From Bigelowiella natans CCMP2755 (taxonomy: Eukaryota > Cercozoa > Chlorarachniophyceae): DNA of 35,000 nucleotides. Below, one piece after another: positions 10,935-22,869 of the stretch. The notes under the pieces are model-generated. The model made no database searches and was not told the DNA's origin. It saw only the letters and a list, made by a program, of their open reading frames with translations. The stretch spans positions 1-35,000 of the forward strand of contig ADNK01000544.1 in assembly GCA_000320545.1 (NCBI GenBank), in the 5' to 3' direction. Position 1 is the first letter of the stretch. Each line of letters opens with the position of its first letter. Position numbers and translations under genes: made by a program.

Positions 10935-11276
10935 GACGCACACAATACACAATACACCATTGGACGCACATGCACTCCCTCCCCCCTCTCTGTCTCTGTG
11001 CGTGTGCGCGTGTGTGTGTGTGTGTGTGTGTGTGTGCCATGAGTATATAATGAATCGATTGTTGCCTTTGGACAGAAGCTGCATCCTTTCTGTTTTGTTG
11101 CGAAGTTCTTCCTTCATAATCTTTGTCACCTTAAGAAAGGATGAAAATGAAACGAGGGAGAGTGTATTCAAGTAGATAGATGAGATATGTTGAATAATAT
11201 ACGGGCAGTGTGTAACGTCGATGTATATATAATACAACATATTATCAGCAAACAATACAATTGCATGAACAACTTT

Positions 11277-11310
<34 letters not shown>

Positions 11311-11371
11311 CGTTCCTTCATATCGACGAATTCGACTTCTCCATATCTTTGTTCTCGAAATGTTAAGCTGA

Positions 11372-11402
<31 letters not shown>

Positions 11403-12214
11403 TTACTATTATTTACAAAGACAAACACATCATGTAATCAATCGATCGTCTCTAAATTATAATAATTATATAGCATTTGCTGGATTGTCTTGACTAATAC
11501 TTTGACAGTGAGAAATGAAAAGACGCGTAGAAAGAGATATAGGTTGGGTATAGATGGAGATAGATAGATCGATAGAGAGAGAGAGAGAGAGAGAGAATAG
11601 GTATGTTTTTCTTCTTCTTTTATCCTCATAATAATGCTGGAGGTGCTGCATTGAAACCCCCCCCCTTCCGAAGTACCGTTCTAATGTAGGGTCTTTCTTT
11701 CCTCTTCTTCGATATTGTAAGCACCTTGATCACGTGCATCATTAGTACGATTGCATGTATCCATACGACTACATATCACCACCACCACCACCACCATCAC
11801 CATCATCATCATGTGTTGGTTCTTTCTTCTTCTACTTTGAAGATGATAATATCACCGCTACTACTCTGTACGCCGTTGAAAACATAGAATAAGAAGCACA
11901 TACCTCCCGCATGGTAGATTCATCACCCTCAGAGAAAATCGTTATTGCAGTTCCTGATTGATATATTATATGAATATTAACACAACATATAATATGTATA
12001 TAATATAACATATCCACCGAGCTACGATGGGACCGGTGGGAGCAACCAACCTTTCAGGCCAATACGTGCCGTCCTTCCAACACGATGAATATACCTTGAG
12101 CAGCAGCAGCAGCAGCAGCAGCAAAGAGCAGACAAATACAATAGGACGAGGAGGAGGAAGGAGGAATACGTAAGAATGACGATGTTGCGAACAAAATTCA
12201 ATTAAAACCATCGC

Positions 12215-12247
<33 letters not shown>

Positions 12248-13612
12248 TATTATAATTATTATTATGGCTACCACGATCCTCTTTGTTTGATTATTACAAT
12301 ACTTTCCGGTCCCCCCTTCTTCTTACAAATTCTTCCAACAACTAACTACTACGTTTTCAAGTTCCGAGGCGCATCAAGGTTGACGATGCAAGAGATCTAC
12401 AATCCATGGATATCAATTGCTACACGTCAGCAGCTAGTATGAATGATTACGAATTAGCAGCATTGTTATTTCTTACTATTATCAATATGCTCCTTATGAA
12501 GGAGAAGAAAGAAAACATCAAACCATCCAACAACACAACATTACATTATTGAACACCACCTACCATCATCATCGTCATCATCATCATCATCATATGTAGT
12601 AGCACATACGTGCATGTATTTCTGGCCAGACAAGCTGCCCATCTCCATACTACCACTATACTACTACTACTACTACTATTACTATTACTAATACCCCTTG
12701 GATATCCAGCCCCCTTGCACCTAGATCGCTACTAATCTGATTGTTAGTTTGATGTAAGTTGACTGCTGGCTGTTAAAAAAAATTAGTAGTTGTGAAAATT
12801 ATTACAACTTACCGATACTGTTGTTTTGATAATTAATTCTCATCCTCATCATCATCATCATCATCATCACCATCACCAAGGTGTTCTCCTACTCACTGCT
12901 TAGAAATGCATCATTATTACTTAGTTACCATGTAATCTGCATGTCCTTTGGCAAATCGATCCAATCCAGCAAGTCTCTCCTGCATGTCTAAATCGCCATG
13001 CAGCTCAACGCACGACATATGAAATCCCTATTATTAATAGTTATAGTTTCAACAACCAAACAATATAGGAAGTAAGTACGTAAAATGCAACAACATTACG
13101 AATGTGCATCGCCATCTAGGAGTAGTAGCATAAGGACAGCTGATCATCCTTCTTTGATTGTCACTGTTATTGTATTCACGCCTTTTCCTCCTCGTTCTTC
13201 TTCTTCATCATCATCATCAATGGCATGATCAATCTCATCATGTCACCACTAGCAGCAGCAGCAGCGGCTATTCCTTTCTTCGCCCTCCAACGTGATCATC
13301 ATCATCATCATCATCGTCGTCATCATCATAATCAGCGCCTGATCTAGTCACTACTTAGTACTACTACCCTAAGAATAATGGCGAGGCGATGAGCTTTGTA
13401 CTTAAAATTGGTGAAGATTATTGTCCTCTTTGGAAGTTCCGATTCCAAAAGCCACAACAGTGCTCCTTCCTGTATATAATCATCATCATCATCATCATCA
13501 TCATCCTCGTGATTATTATCACCATCATCCATCTGGTTTCGTGACCACACACCTTGAAAGCTTTTTTGTCAACCCAAAGCACCTCCTGTCGTAGCGTTGA
13601 TACCTGTGTGTG

Positions 13613-13680
<68 letters not shown>

Positions 13681-13847
13681 TACGGTGATCATAACTGAAA
13701 GAGAACAAGAAATTTGTGTATGAATACATTGACCCTCCCCCCCCTCTCCTCTCCTCTCCCCCCACAAGCGTATTTTTATTAAATGTTAGGTTTAAGAGCA
13801 ATGATAAAGTTAGCAGTATAGAAGATGGGGACAACATGATCGCTTGA

Positions 13848-13888
<41 letters not shown>

Positions 13889-14659
13889 TGTAAATATAAA
13901 TATCACATTATTATCTTCCAACAGGACAACACGACAAGGCACACGATAAAACAAGAAAGTCAAAACGAAGAGGCAACAACAACAACATTGACGATGACGA
14001 CTAAGCCAGCGACAGAGATGCTGATGAAGAAGAAGAATAAGGATAAGAGTGAAAGGTTGATCATCACCGTTTGCAATGAGTGTGACAAACGTATTCTTAT
14101 GGGGTCCTTTAGGGTAAACTGTAAGCAGATCAATCAGTAGTAGCATGGTATATATAATGATGATTTTGTCAATATCTTCCATTATTCTTCTAAAATAATG
14201 AGACGTATTTACTTATAGGCGTTTTGATCAGTAGGTCAAGACGAAGAAAAAGGGAGAGAAGAAGAGGAAGAGAAGAAGGAAAGAGAATTAGACCGGAAGG
14301 AGTATTTGATTATCATCATTATTGCAAAATGAATATTAGTTAATCGATCACCATCAATCATATAACTAACCTTGGATAGATCCTTAATGTTGGAATTTAG
14401 AGTAGCAGAGAAGAGAGACGTCTGTGGACAATGAGTAGTAGTACCAAAGACTAGTAATTAGGAGGAACTAGATGTAGCGTCTGGCATGATCATGTACTTA
14501 TTTGTGGACTACATAAAGAAATTCGTCGTTATCCTGATGATCATCAGACTCCATGATCATCATCATCATCGTTATCATCAGCATCATTCGTCGTACCTGT
14601 CTTCCTTTGGCAGATTCTCTACAACTTTTTAGAAGCTCTAGTATTTGCAACTCAAAACC

Positions 14660-14692
<33 letters not shown>

Positions 14693-16391
14693 GTTCTTGT
14701 TGTTGTTGGTGTTGTCGTTGTTATCCACCAGCATTACCTCACTAATATGCATCTAAAATACTATATTAATAAGCGATCATGATGACGTGGTTGTGGTGAC
14801 ATGATGTTTAATGATTGTTATGTAGCACCTGGCATGAGCAACCTATCTGCTTCATCGAGGACGAGTGTAAAGATCCCAGATAGATAGTTTCGAGGCAGAA
14901 AGTTGCGCAAGTGGTCAATGATTCTTCCTGTAGTTCCAACCTTACCACAGGGAGGAGGAGGAGGAGGAGGAGGAGGAGGAGGAGGAAGAGGCATCATCAT
15001 CATCAGCAGCAGCATCATCACTGCTACGACTATTAAGTACCACAAGTGTCGGTTTATTCATGAGTTGTCTTTCTTGATCACGCAGTTTTAATCCCCCAAC
15101 TGCAACCACAGCACTAAACTGGAAGGATGATGAAAGTCATATGACAATCTAAAGTTGTTCATTTGTGAAGAAATAGATGCTAATTTTATAAGGAAAGGAA
15201 GTGCCAAGGATGGATAAAAGCGCAAGATTAAGTCGATTATGCACATATCCCAAAAATTCGTATTCTTGGTTTGCTTTTTTTTTCCTCTCTCTCTCTCTCC
15301 ATTTCTGTTTGTGTGTTCTATGTGCCAAGCTGTTGATGTACTTACTATTAAATGCAACCAATGCATAATAAAAATATATTGTAAATGAAATTTTGAAGCA
15401 AAATTCTGTATAAGACAACTACAAGTACCTGGAATGATTTAGCAGCTGCTAGCCTTGTGAATACATCCTGTTATTTGTCGTTCACAGTTGTATCAATAGC
15501 AACGGAAAGGAGAACACCAAAGGAATACATACCGTACTCTGCGTCGCCAATTCACGTGTTGGAACCAAGATCTATTGCCAATTACAATCGTCATTGATAG
15601 TCGCAGGTAGCATGAAGCAAGTAGGCAATGCAGCAACTACAGCATTCAGCAAAAGGAAGAACAACCAGTCCTTTTGTGGATGGCGTCGTAGTCCGTTTAC
15701 TGTTCACAGTAAATTGTCCCTGTCCTTCTTCTAGCAGCCGGTGGAGAAAAGGCAGCAAGTAAGCACCTGTTTTGCCAGATCCCGTCTGAAAGTGATCATG
15801 ATGACAACCAGCATAAAACCAAGATGTGTGATTCTCAACAATAGAAATGTTCATGTCGATATCACATCCAATCATTATAACTATTACCTCTGCAGTTACA
15901 ATAACATCTCTTCCCTGAAGAACGAGCGGAATAACTGCTGCTTGGACTCTACCATAAAATGAGTTATAAACAACGAATGCCAGCAGCATAAAGTGTGGCG
16001 AATCACCTAGAATAAGAATACTTACTTTGTAGGTTTCTTCCACCCAATTGAAAAAGCCCTTTCGACAACTCTTTCATCAATCTTGGAGATAAATAATGAA
16101 GAAATTTGAAGGTATTGAAATTATAATTCATAACATTCAAGTTGTACTACCGAAAGCTCTCCAAAGTTCTTTGTGGAAAATAGTTCAGCATCTGACCATA
16201 GGTAATTTATTTAGCAACCTAGCCAAGAAGCATGGAATGCGGGCTCAATCACCTCCTCTTCCCTCAGCCCTACCATCTTCCGAATTTCGATGCCCAGCGC
16301 TGTTGCGTTTGGCAATGCACAGTGGCAGCAATCCTTGGGGACTGAGCAGGGCAATGAAAGCGAGAGACCAAAATAATGCAGGCTCTCGCAT
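10079..16391 (-). CDS. DDX27: DEAD-box ATP-dependent RNA helicase, DRS1/DDX27 type, 24 exons
   Basis: DRS1/DDX27 helicases act in nucleolar 60S ribosome assembly. Exons in coding order: 16391-16253, 16191-16151, 16081-16026, 15948-15888, 15785-15666, 15571-15533, 15467-15429, 15118-15041, 14940-14829, 14658-14597, 14421-14371, 14118-14068, 13603-13553, 13469-13368, 13027-12929, 12736-12695, 12396-12353, 12094-12048, 11953-11904, 11724-11677, 11367-11311, 11129-11066, 10719-10622, 10489-10079. The join is in frame (1962 nt, 653 residues). Motifs: Q (NFGELS, PTKVQ), I TGSGKT (100-105), Ia PTRELA (143-148), GG (173-174), Ib-like GTTGR (193-197, Thr for the usual Pro), DEAD (220-223), SAT (254-256), ELHGDL, ARGLDI (374-379), HRVGRTAR (399-406). 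KRTWF (502-506) and HLRN after motif Ib point to DRS1. The usual long acidic N-terminus is missing; instead residues 1-27 look like a signal peptide. Intron 22 has a GC donor. Confidence 0.9.
10735..11036. repeat. (GTA)n, (CA)n and (GT)n repeats in helicase intron 22
   Basis: A GTA-rich tract (about 10735-10827), a (CA)n tract (10896-10932) and a (GT)n tract (11010-11036) lie in one intron (10720-11065, minus strand). The CA and GT tracts are complementary and could pair across a 77-base loop. Confidence 0.85.
11276..11310. repeat. (CTA)n tract at a helicase splice donor
   Basis: On the minus strand this is (GTA)n starting exactly at the donor of exon 21 (after 11311). Confidence 0.85.
13613..13886. 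repeat. Two (TA)n tracts in helicase intron 12
   Basis: Long TA runs at about 13613-13678 and 13849-13886 within the intron between exons ending 14068 and starting 13603. They flank a poly-C/CT-rich segment near 13735-13762. Confidence 0.85.
14945..14990. repeat. (GGA)n tract in helicase intron 8
   Basis: Uninterrupted GGA units on the plus strand, giving a long CCT pyrimidine tract on the coding strand immediately upstream of the exon 9 acceptor (14940). Confidence 0.85.
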
Positions 16392-16548
16392 CCATAGTAA
16401 TCCTATGGTGAAATCCGAGGGGGATGGTGTTCTCCTCTCTTAGTACGTGAATGTAAGAGTCGTCCCATATGTCCCAAGAACTAGTAGCTGATCGTCGTCG
16501 TAGTCATGATGATCGCACCGAGGGGAGGAGGAGAAGTTGATCGTCAAA

Positions 16549-16582
<34 letters not shown>

Positions 16583-16590
16583 GAGGTCAT

Positions 16591-16670
16591 ATTGGCCTAT
16601 TTTAGGGAATAATACACCGGAAATAGTACTATCGTTCTTCTAACATTATTGGCCTATTTTAGGGAATAAT
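16591..16670 (+). repeat. Perfect 23-base direct repeat
   Basis: The same 23 bases (ATTGGCCTATTTTAGGG plus AATAAT) occur at 16591-16613 and 16648-16670, period 57. They flank 34 bases of unrelated sequence. Confidence 0.9.
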
Positions 16671-16908
16671 AATTATACAAATGAAAAAATACTAATCTAG
16701 GAAGAAATCTAGGAAATATTCTTATTACGACATGTAGGCTACAAGCATCATCATGACCCGTCGAGGATCGAGGGATCGGAAAAGAAGATGGATCCCCTGG
16801 AAGGAGATCTCTTTGGTCCTAAAATGAGATCTTCAAGCTCCTCGATGGCTAGAATGCCATTCTTGATTCCTTCTGGTTTCACTAATTAGACCTCTCTAAA
16901 GTTAGTTT

Positions 16909-17170
16909 GAGGCATTGCGTTTCGCACACTGTAAATGTCTTGCAACATTTTGGAAATGCAGTTTGTCATCGCATTGCACGTTTCATTGTTTGTCATTTCG
17001 TGGAATCTTCGCTGGCTGCTCCACACAGCTGAAACGCAAATTTTTCAAATCCCTTCAGTCTTCAAGCAAGTTCGAGGCACTGCGTTTCACACTTTGCAAA
17101 TGCCTTGCAATGTTTTGGAAATGCAGTTCGCTTCATCACGCGTTTGTTTGTTCGATCCTCGCTAGCTCGA
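16909..17170 (+). repeat. Diverged tandem duplication, 165-base period
   Basis: The segment beginning GAGGCATTGCGTTTC at 16909 recurs as GAGGCACTGCGTTTC at 17074. The recognisable similarity extends about 60 bases (including TTTTGGAAATGCAGTT) and resumes weakly around TTCGCTGGCT / CTCGCTAGCT. Confidence 0.75.
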
Positions 17171-17979
17171 ATGGAACTTGCATCAGGAACATTGGACCTG
17201 TCCGAACCAAGCATGGACACAGTGTGCACATTGCACGCTGCACGCTCATTGCGCACGTGCTGTGGCACGCACGTTGACATCCGGATCCGGCGACGCGTGC
17301 TTGTGCTGTCCCATCTAGCCATCGTGATTTGCTGCGCATGATGAGTCAACACACTGCTCGCCAACCTAGCAATGTGCACGCGCCTAGCGCAGCGAAGTCT
17401 GACTGCTTTGAAATCGCAATCGGTTGCTGCGATGCTATGTGCTCGCATGCATGCACACGTTCGATCATGGCAGCCGCACATGCACACGCGCTAGTGTGCG
17501 ATGCAATTGCCGATTTTGTGCATGCAGTACGTGCGTGTGGAAAGCCGCCACGCCATGCCATGGCTAGTGCTTCGTGACGTACGGTTGTGTTGACGCCGCC
17601 AGTCCAAACTTTGCGCGCTTGCATGTTTCACAGCGCAAGCTAGCAGGCCGCTACCTGTGCGTGCTGCATCCGAGCGAGCGAACAATCCGCACCACAACCA
17701 CATCTACATAGCTGTGCATGTCATGGCTAGATGGCATGCACACGAACGCCAGACGGCAGCTAGATGTGTGCGATTCACTTGTTTTGCAGCTTGATGGCAT
17801 GTCACGCATCATGATCTGGATGAATAGATCTAAACTTACAGATGGGTAGATGAACAATGCTAGAATGCATCCCGATGTTGGATGCGACAGCGAACAGTCA
17901 TCCACACAGTGCCTCTTCGAACCTAACCTTCGGCACTCTTTGTCCTAAGCCAATGTACGTGACGTTATAAACAAATTTC

Positions 17980-19571
17980 TCATGGTACTTTTCGTGCATA
18001 CAAAGCTGTTGCTGCCTTCGTCATGAGTTTCGTGCGCTTGTTTGTCACATACGGTGCACGTTGGAAGTTTGTCGCCCCTGGGTTAAACTCCGGAGTTTCG
18101 ATAAAGTTTAGGAAAAGATTTTCTAACCGTAGTCTTAACCCACTCAAACTGGATTCAGATCTGCCCCTTGAGACCATGTCTTGCTCACGGTTTACAAGCT
18201 CTACAATGTCCCTGGTAAGGAGGCAATCGAATTCCCTCACAGTAAATTTGACGTTAAGAATTATATCCAGGCGCTGTCGAGCAGGAATCTTTCTTAATTT
18301 CAGCCCATTATACAATTGCACCAGCTCTGAAGCGCGAGTCGTTACAGGTGTGACTACCTCGATGTAGTCTCCCTGGGCTGTTAGCCACTCCTTGGGTGAT
18401 GCCATCAATTCTAACCTAGCTTTGATTCTCTCCTCCTTTACTGCCGAGCGAGCCTTGATCTTGAGCTTATCGATAGTCTGTAGCAACTTAATCTCTTTGT
18501 GCAGCAACTCCTTCAGTGCTTGTGCTATCTGCTCATCAGTTCCACCTTCGTCTCGAATACTTTTTTCTTGATACCGTTTCCAAGCCTCAAGTTCCTTGTA
18601 CAGAGCATCAAAATCTGCCTTCGACTTAGGATTCATTCTTCGATTAATCTTATCCTGTTCAGCTTCCTTGGCTAATTTCTCATCGAGTTCCTTTTTCTTC
18701 TTTTCCGCAATTAATCGGTTACGCTTCTGGTGATAGAATTGAGCGACTTTCCTCCAAGCGAAACATTGCCTTATGAAGCATTGAATGGCTAAGGCTTTCT
18801 CCTTCTTTAATGATATCAGCTCTTCCGTCGTGAAATAGGGCTGAGAGGCTATTATCTTGTCATTTGCAGTATCAATGAAAAGGTCTTTCCTAGCCATCTG
18901 GGTTCCCTGCTCCCGTTTAGACTGCACAGATTTTGTGCTGAGATCTACAGTTTGTGTCTCACGGTGGAACTTAGCGATTTTTGACTCCTTCGGCTTTCTC
19001 GTCGTTTGGGTGCAAGCATGGTGATACACCAGTCCGTTGCGCTTGTCACGATATCCCCCGAAATACTTCTTCTTTGTATCCTCTGATTCTATCTGCACCT
19101 TCACTACGACTGGGTGACCGTTGACGTCAGAGTCAACCATGACATCGATTACACTCGGCATCTTGTACTCAACACTCTTTGGCTGCAAAAGGGTGGCCAC
19201 CACTTGCAACACCACATCACGCTCTGCGAGAAACTCTGTTAAATACCTACAGAGGAAATATAGAGTATTTCGATTATCACCGTTTTGAAATAGGATTCAA
19301 ATCATGCATGCTAATTTTTATAAAGACTTGTAAGTCCTGCGGCTCATAATTATTAAAATGATCAAATATAGAGTAGTTCTTTGGGATTGGTTCGTACATT
19401 GAATCTTTCATTGGTCTTCCTTCCCGCGTCTCAAGGCCTAGTCTTGTGAATGGAATACTGAGCTTTTTACAAAGAATCAGACGCACTTGTTTCATAGATA
19501 AGAGAGGATCGAAACTATCCATCACTCTGAACTTCTCGGGCATTACGAGCACCTCCATGTTTACGAGGCTA

Positions 19572-19610
<39 letters not shown>

Positions 19611-20111
19611 TGGAGCAGCGCGGATGTATTTTCACCCATGTGAATGCCTTCGCTGGTAGGAACGTTCTGTGCAATTTAAGAATGATAAATATGGACGGAA
19701 GCAGATAAAACTGTAAGCAGGAGAATAAGTATCATTCAAATTTGTTGTACCATAGCTTCATCTTTCGTCTTGGCTTGAGCCTCCTCAGAAGCGGTCCCAA
19801 CGTTCTCGGCAGTTTTCATTTGAGACTTTGACTCTATTTCCTCGGAATCTATGAATATATTTTATCGCAGTAGCGTCCATACAAGAATGCATAATTATAG
19901 TCGTAGTACGAAAAATCATGAGGTAAGATATGCATAGCCTCTCTCTGCGTGTGCGTGTTTTAATCGGTCGAAAATATCCATAGAAATGGGTACCTTTGCC
20001 TTCAATGTTGCCCTTCTTTTCGTCTTCCGATTTAGAGGCTTCCATACTCTTCCTCAAGCCCTCGTCAGCAACACCCTCCAACGTTGTTTTACCTCCAGTC
20101 TCCTCCCTCAT
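17980..20111 (-). CDS. IQUB: IQUB homologue: ubiquitin-like and IQ-motif ciliary protein, 4 exons
   Basis: IQUB is a ciliary/flagellar axoneme protein, linked in mammals to radial spokes, with a ubiquitin-like fold and a calmodulin-binding IQ motif. Exons in coding order: 20111-19994, 19848-19751, 19666-19281, 19246-17980 (1869 nt, 622 residues). The N-terminal 80 residues are Glu/Lys-rich. A polyglutamine run occupies about 91-103, then a ubiquitin-like domain from about 109 to 190 (MEVLVMPEKFRV to LQVFIKI). YFGGYRDKRNGLVYHHA (262-278) and RETQTV are family signatures. An IQ motif follows at about 351-371 (ALAIQCFIRQCFAWRK), then a helical region with the signature MNPKSKADFDALYKELEAW and the C-terminal NFIETPEFNP. 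The third intron is only 34 nt and must be removed because it contains an in-frame TGA. Human IQUB is longer (about 790). Confidence 0.9.
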
Positions 20112-21011
20112 TTAAGCTTTAATTTTGTGATAATAGAATGAAAGCAATCAAATCAATTTTGAAATCAACGTTATTATCAAGGATGCTTCGATCTTGTAAT
20201 ATGCAGATTCCCATAAAAAGCTGGTTTATGAGCCCCATGCCATTTGTAGTTAAATATTTTTTTTGTTGGACGAATTTCCCCTAATTTTCATTATTATTCG
20301 ATCGAAAGCGTTTAGTCTGGGTCGAACCGTTTTGTAATTATTGAGACAGAGTCCCTTCCGCGCTCAAAGGGGACAGGAGAGGGGGGGGGCGTCGAAGGTG
20401 GCAGTAACGGCACAGAACTGCCCTTGCAAGTGTTCGACAGAAGATTTATTTCTGATATATTTGGAAATAGACTTCAATCCTTAAGTGCGACATAAGGCGT
20501 AGTCTCACAAAACTATTTACGTACAAAACTTTGAAATGAAGCTCTCATTTTGCGAGAAACCAGTTGCATTCTATTTCCTTCCGAAGTATTATTATTCATG
20601 TTTCGTTTTATTATTTATTTATTCGGGGAATTTAGGAATTCATTTCTTCGACGATCACATGTACATTATGAGCGTCGTCAGCAGTGATTAAATACATGGG
20701 ATTTTTGACTAAATATGTGTCTATCATGTCCAGTTTAAGGCTAGAAACCCCTTCTCTCCAGTAACGGCTGCCACGCTTCTACTGAACGAGTAAACTCGGA
20801 CTAGATCTAGTTTCGTGGGAGGAGGGAGGACGCAGCCACTCTCCCAGCGTTCCAACATTCGTTATTATTCACTAGTAGTGCCAAACCCACAACTGCTAGT
20901 TTACTCTAGATTTACATCGATTTCGACTCGCTCCTCCCTTTGACACCAGGACTTTCTCGCTCAAGAATCAGGGTTCCGCGAAGCTTCGAAGCTGTTTCGA
21001 GCTAAACAGTC
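20112..21011. promoter_or_regulatory. Shared divergent promoter region of IQUB (-) and STPG2-like (+)
   Basis: About 900 bases between two start codons that point away from each other, both for ciliary proteins. It contains an AT-rich part (20180-20290), a poly-G run (20383-20389), AT-rich sequence near 20580-20640 and a GC-richer segment at 20750-21000. I looked for an RFX-type X-box and found only half-site-like words (for example AGTAAC near 20760), not a full site. Regulatory function is inferred from gene layout alone. Confidence 0.5.
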
Positions 21012-21909
21012 ATGGCGTTTGTGAATCGAAACAAACGCCATACTGACGAGTTCTTCAGCAGTAGTATCCAGACGACAGAATTTGTTGGTCCAGGCGCCTA
21101 TGTTGACACAAATAGTATCAATCCACGCCCCTGCGGAGGCCTCGCGCCTTTCGGCGCATCGGCGGATAGAGGTGTATTATCGATTCCCTATAAATTTTCG
21201 CCTGGACCTGGAGAGTACGAAGCCACGAACACCTCCCAGGTAATGAAAACGAAATAATACACACGAGCAGACTTTTTTTTCAGCGAGTAGGCAGTATAAT
21301 TTGTAGAATTCTTACGGAATCAATGAATATGATCAATTGAAGCTGGGGAAAATATCGGGAGCGAGCACAGCGTTTCAGAGCCGGACTAAGCGCCACACTT
21401 TCAACCAAAAATCGCCGCAACCAGGTCACACTCATTTTCTGCATATAACAAATATCATTAGCTAAGAGGTCAATGCTGCCAATAAAATTAATTTTGTATC
21501 ATTGCTTCGTTTTGACGAATCAAGTCAGACATTTACACCTTCCTGAAATGCTTTCATAATTTTAGGACCAGGAAAGTATGCTCCTAAGAAAAACGACTGG
21601 GTTCGATTTCCAGAAAATCAGAGTCATTTCTTTGGCGGGTAGTTATACTCAGCAGGGCCTAATTCAAACATCAAAAAGCTAGCTTAATACCCAAACCTAC
21701 TTAAATGTTTCGAGCTGTGCTCGAGGCTGCCTTTCTCCATAATTTGTTGATTGAATTGAATAAAATAAGGGGTCGTGCAAAAAACGAAGGAGGCATGAGA
21801 CGAAGTACCAAAATAGAATGGGTTCGAGTTGCTCAACCTCCATCAATCCCGTACAAGAAGGAAAAATACGGGTATTATTATTATTTATAATAATCATAGT
21901 AATTAATGA

Positions 21910-21944
<35 letters not shown>

Positions 21945-22200
21945 AAAGTAGTAGTGGTAGTCGTTGTTGTTGGAGTAGAGAAGGGGCAAACTGGGTCAAC
22001 TTATAATTAGGAGAAAACAACAAGTCAACTAAAAAATTGTAAGTGGATTACTTTTTCAGTCATACTCATATCTTCCCCCCTCTTTCCTCTTTCGTTAAGC
22101 TACATTCCGGGAGATTTTGGTGAATTAATATCGGAGAAGGGACCGGATCTTAGGTGAGTGGATGTTGCTGTTGCTGCTCAATATTGGATCATCCATCTCT

Positions 22201-22252
<52 letters not shown>

Positions 22253-22822
22253 ATTTCTCTCTCAAACATACGTGCTTGTAGTTGTGTTGATTTTGTACTC
22301 ACTATTCAGCAACCAAGAAATGAACACTGCTGCTTCTCGCCAGACATCGGTGTGTGTCATCATTTTTATAAGCATGTTTTTTCTATGTAACGGAAACGCT
22401 ATATAGGTAGTTCATATAAGCAGCATCTGAGAAGCGTAAACTAGAGTATAATGTCATATAGATCAACGCGAAGAATTGTCTGTCATCCGAATATTTGTTC
22501 TAATTCCCATAATTATACAATTGACATTACTGATTCGATGATTTGCAAAAAAGCAGCAGCATCATCATGTATCTCCGTGGAAGGTCTCAAAGACCAGACG
22601 AAGCCTCTTTGACGCAAAGCCTATCCCTGGACCCGGAACTTATAATTTATCATCAGACAATCATCCTAGCAATGATTATTATCAGCAGCAGTCCTTCGGT
22701 ACCTCATCTCTCGCTTCAAATACAAAGCGATTTGCAAAAGCAGACACCCCAGGCCCAGGACCTTTTGGATACGACAAGGTAGTAGTAGTTGGAGGAGAAA
22801 GACACTAAGGAAGAAAGATGAT

Positions 22823-22869
<47 letters not shown>

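Larger units (their letters stand above)
16392..17979. other. Spacer between IQUB 3' end and helicase 5' end
   Basis: No gene supported. It holds a (TTG)n tract (about 16550-16583), a 23-base direct repeat (16591 and 16648) and a diverged duplication with 165-base period (16909 and 17074). From about 17200 to 17780 it is rich in TGCACA, GCATGC and CTAGC words. The helicase promoter should lie just right of 16391. Confidence 0.6.

Noticed and set aside
10860-11040. Open frames made of His-Thr or Val-Cys runs
   Set aside because: These are translations of (CA)n and (GT)n microsatellites inside a helicase intron.
11438-11560. Possible extra helicase exon encoding VLVKTIQQM
   Set aside because: Its only usable acceptor gives the wrong phase, while exons 11724-11677 and 11367-11311 join in phase with family-like spacing.
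12397-12420. Apparent in-frame TAG between IDIHGL and ISCIVNLDAPR in the helicase, suggesting TAG read as glutamine
   Set aside because: A separate exon (12695-12736) encodes the true motif V (SSDLGARGLDIQG) and joins directly to ISCIVNLDAPR at an ordinary TAG acceptor. The look-alike is the end of an intron, and other genes use normal stops.
13344-14182. Single long minus-strand frame of about 250 residues
   Set aside because: It reads through microsatellite introns; three real helicase exons lie inside it in mixed frames, so it is not a separate gene.
17062-17900. Many Cys/Ala/His-rich open frames on both strands
   Set aside because: They come from the TGCA/GCATGC-rich composition, overlap in several frames and show no domain.
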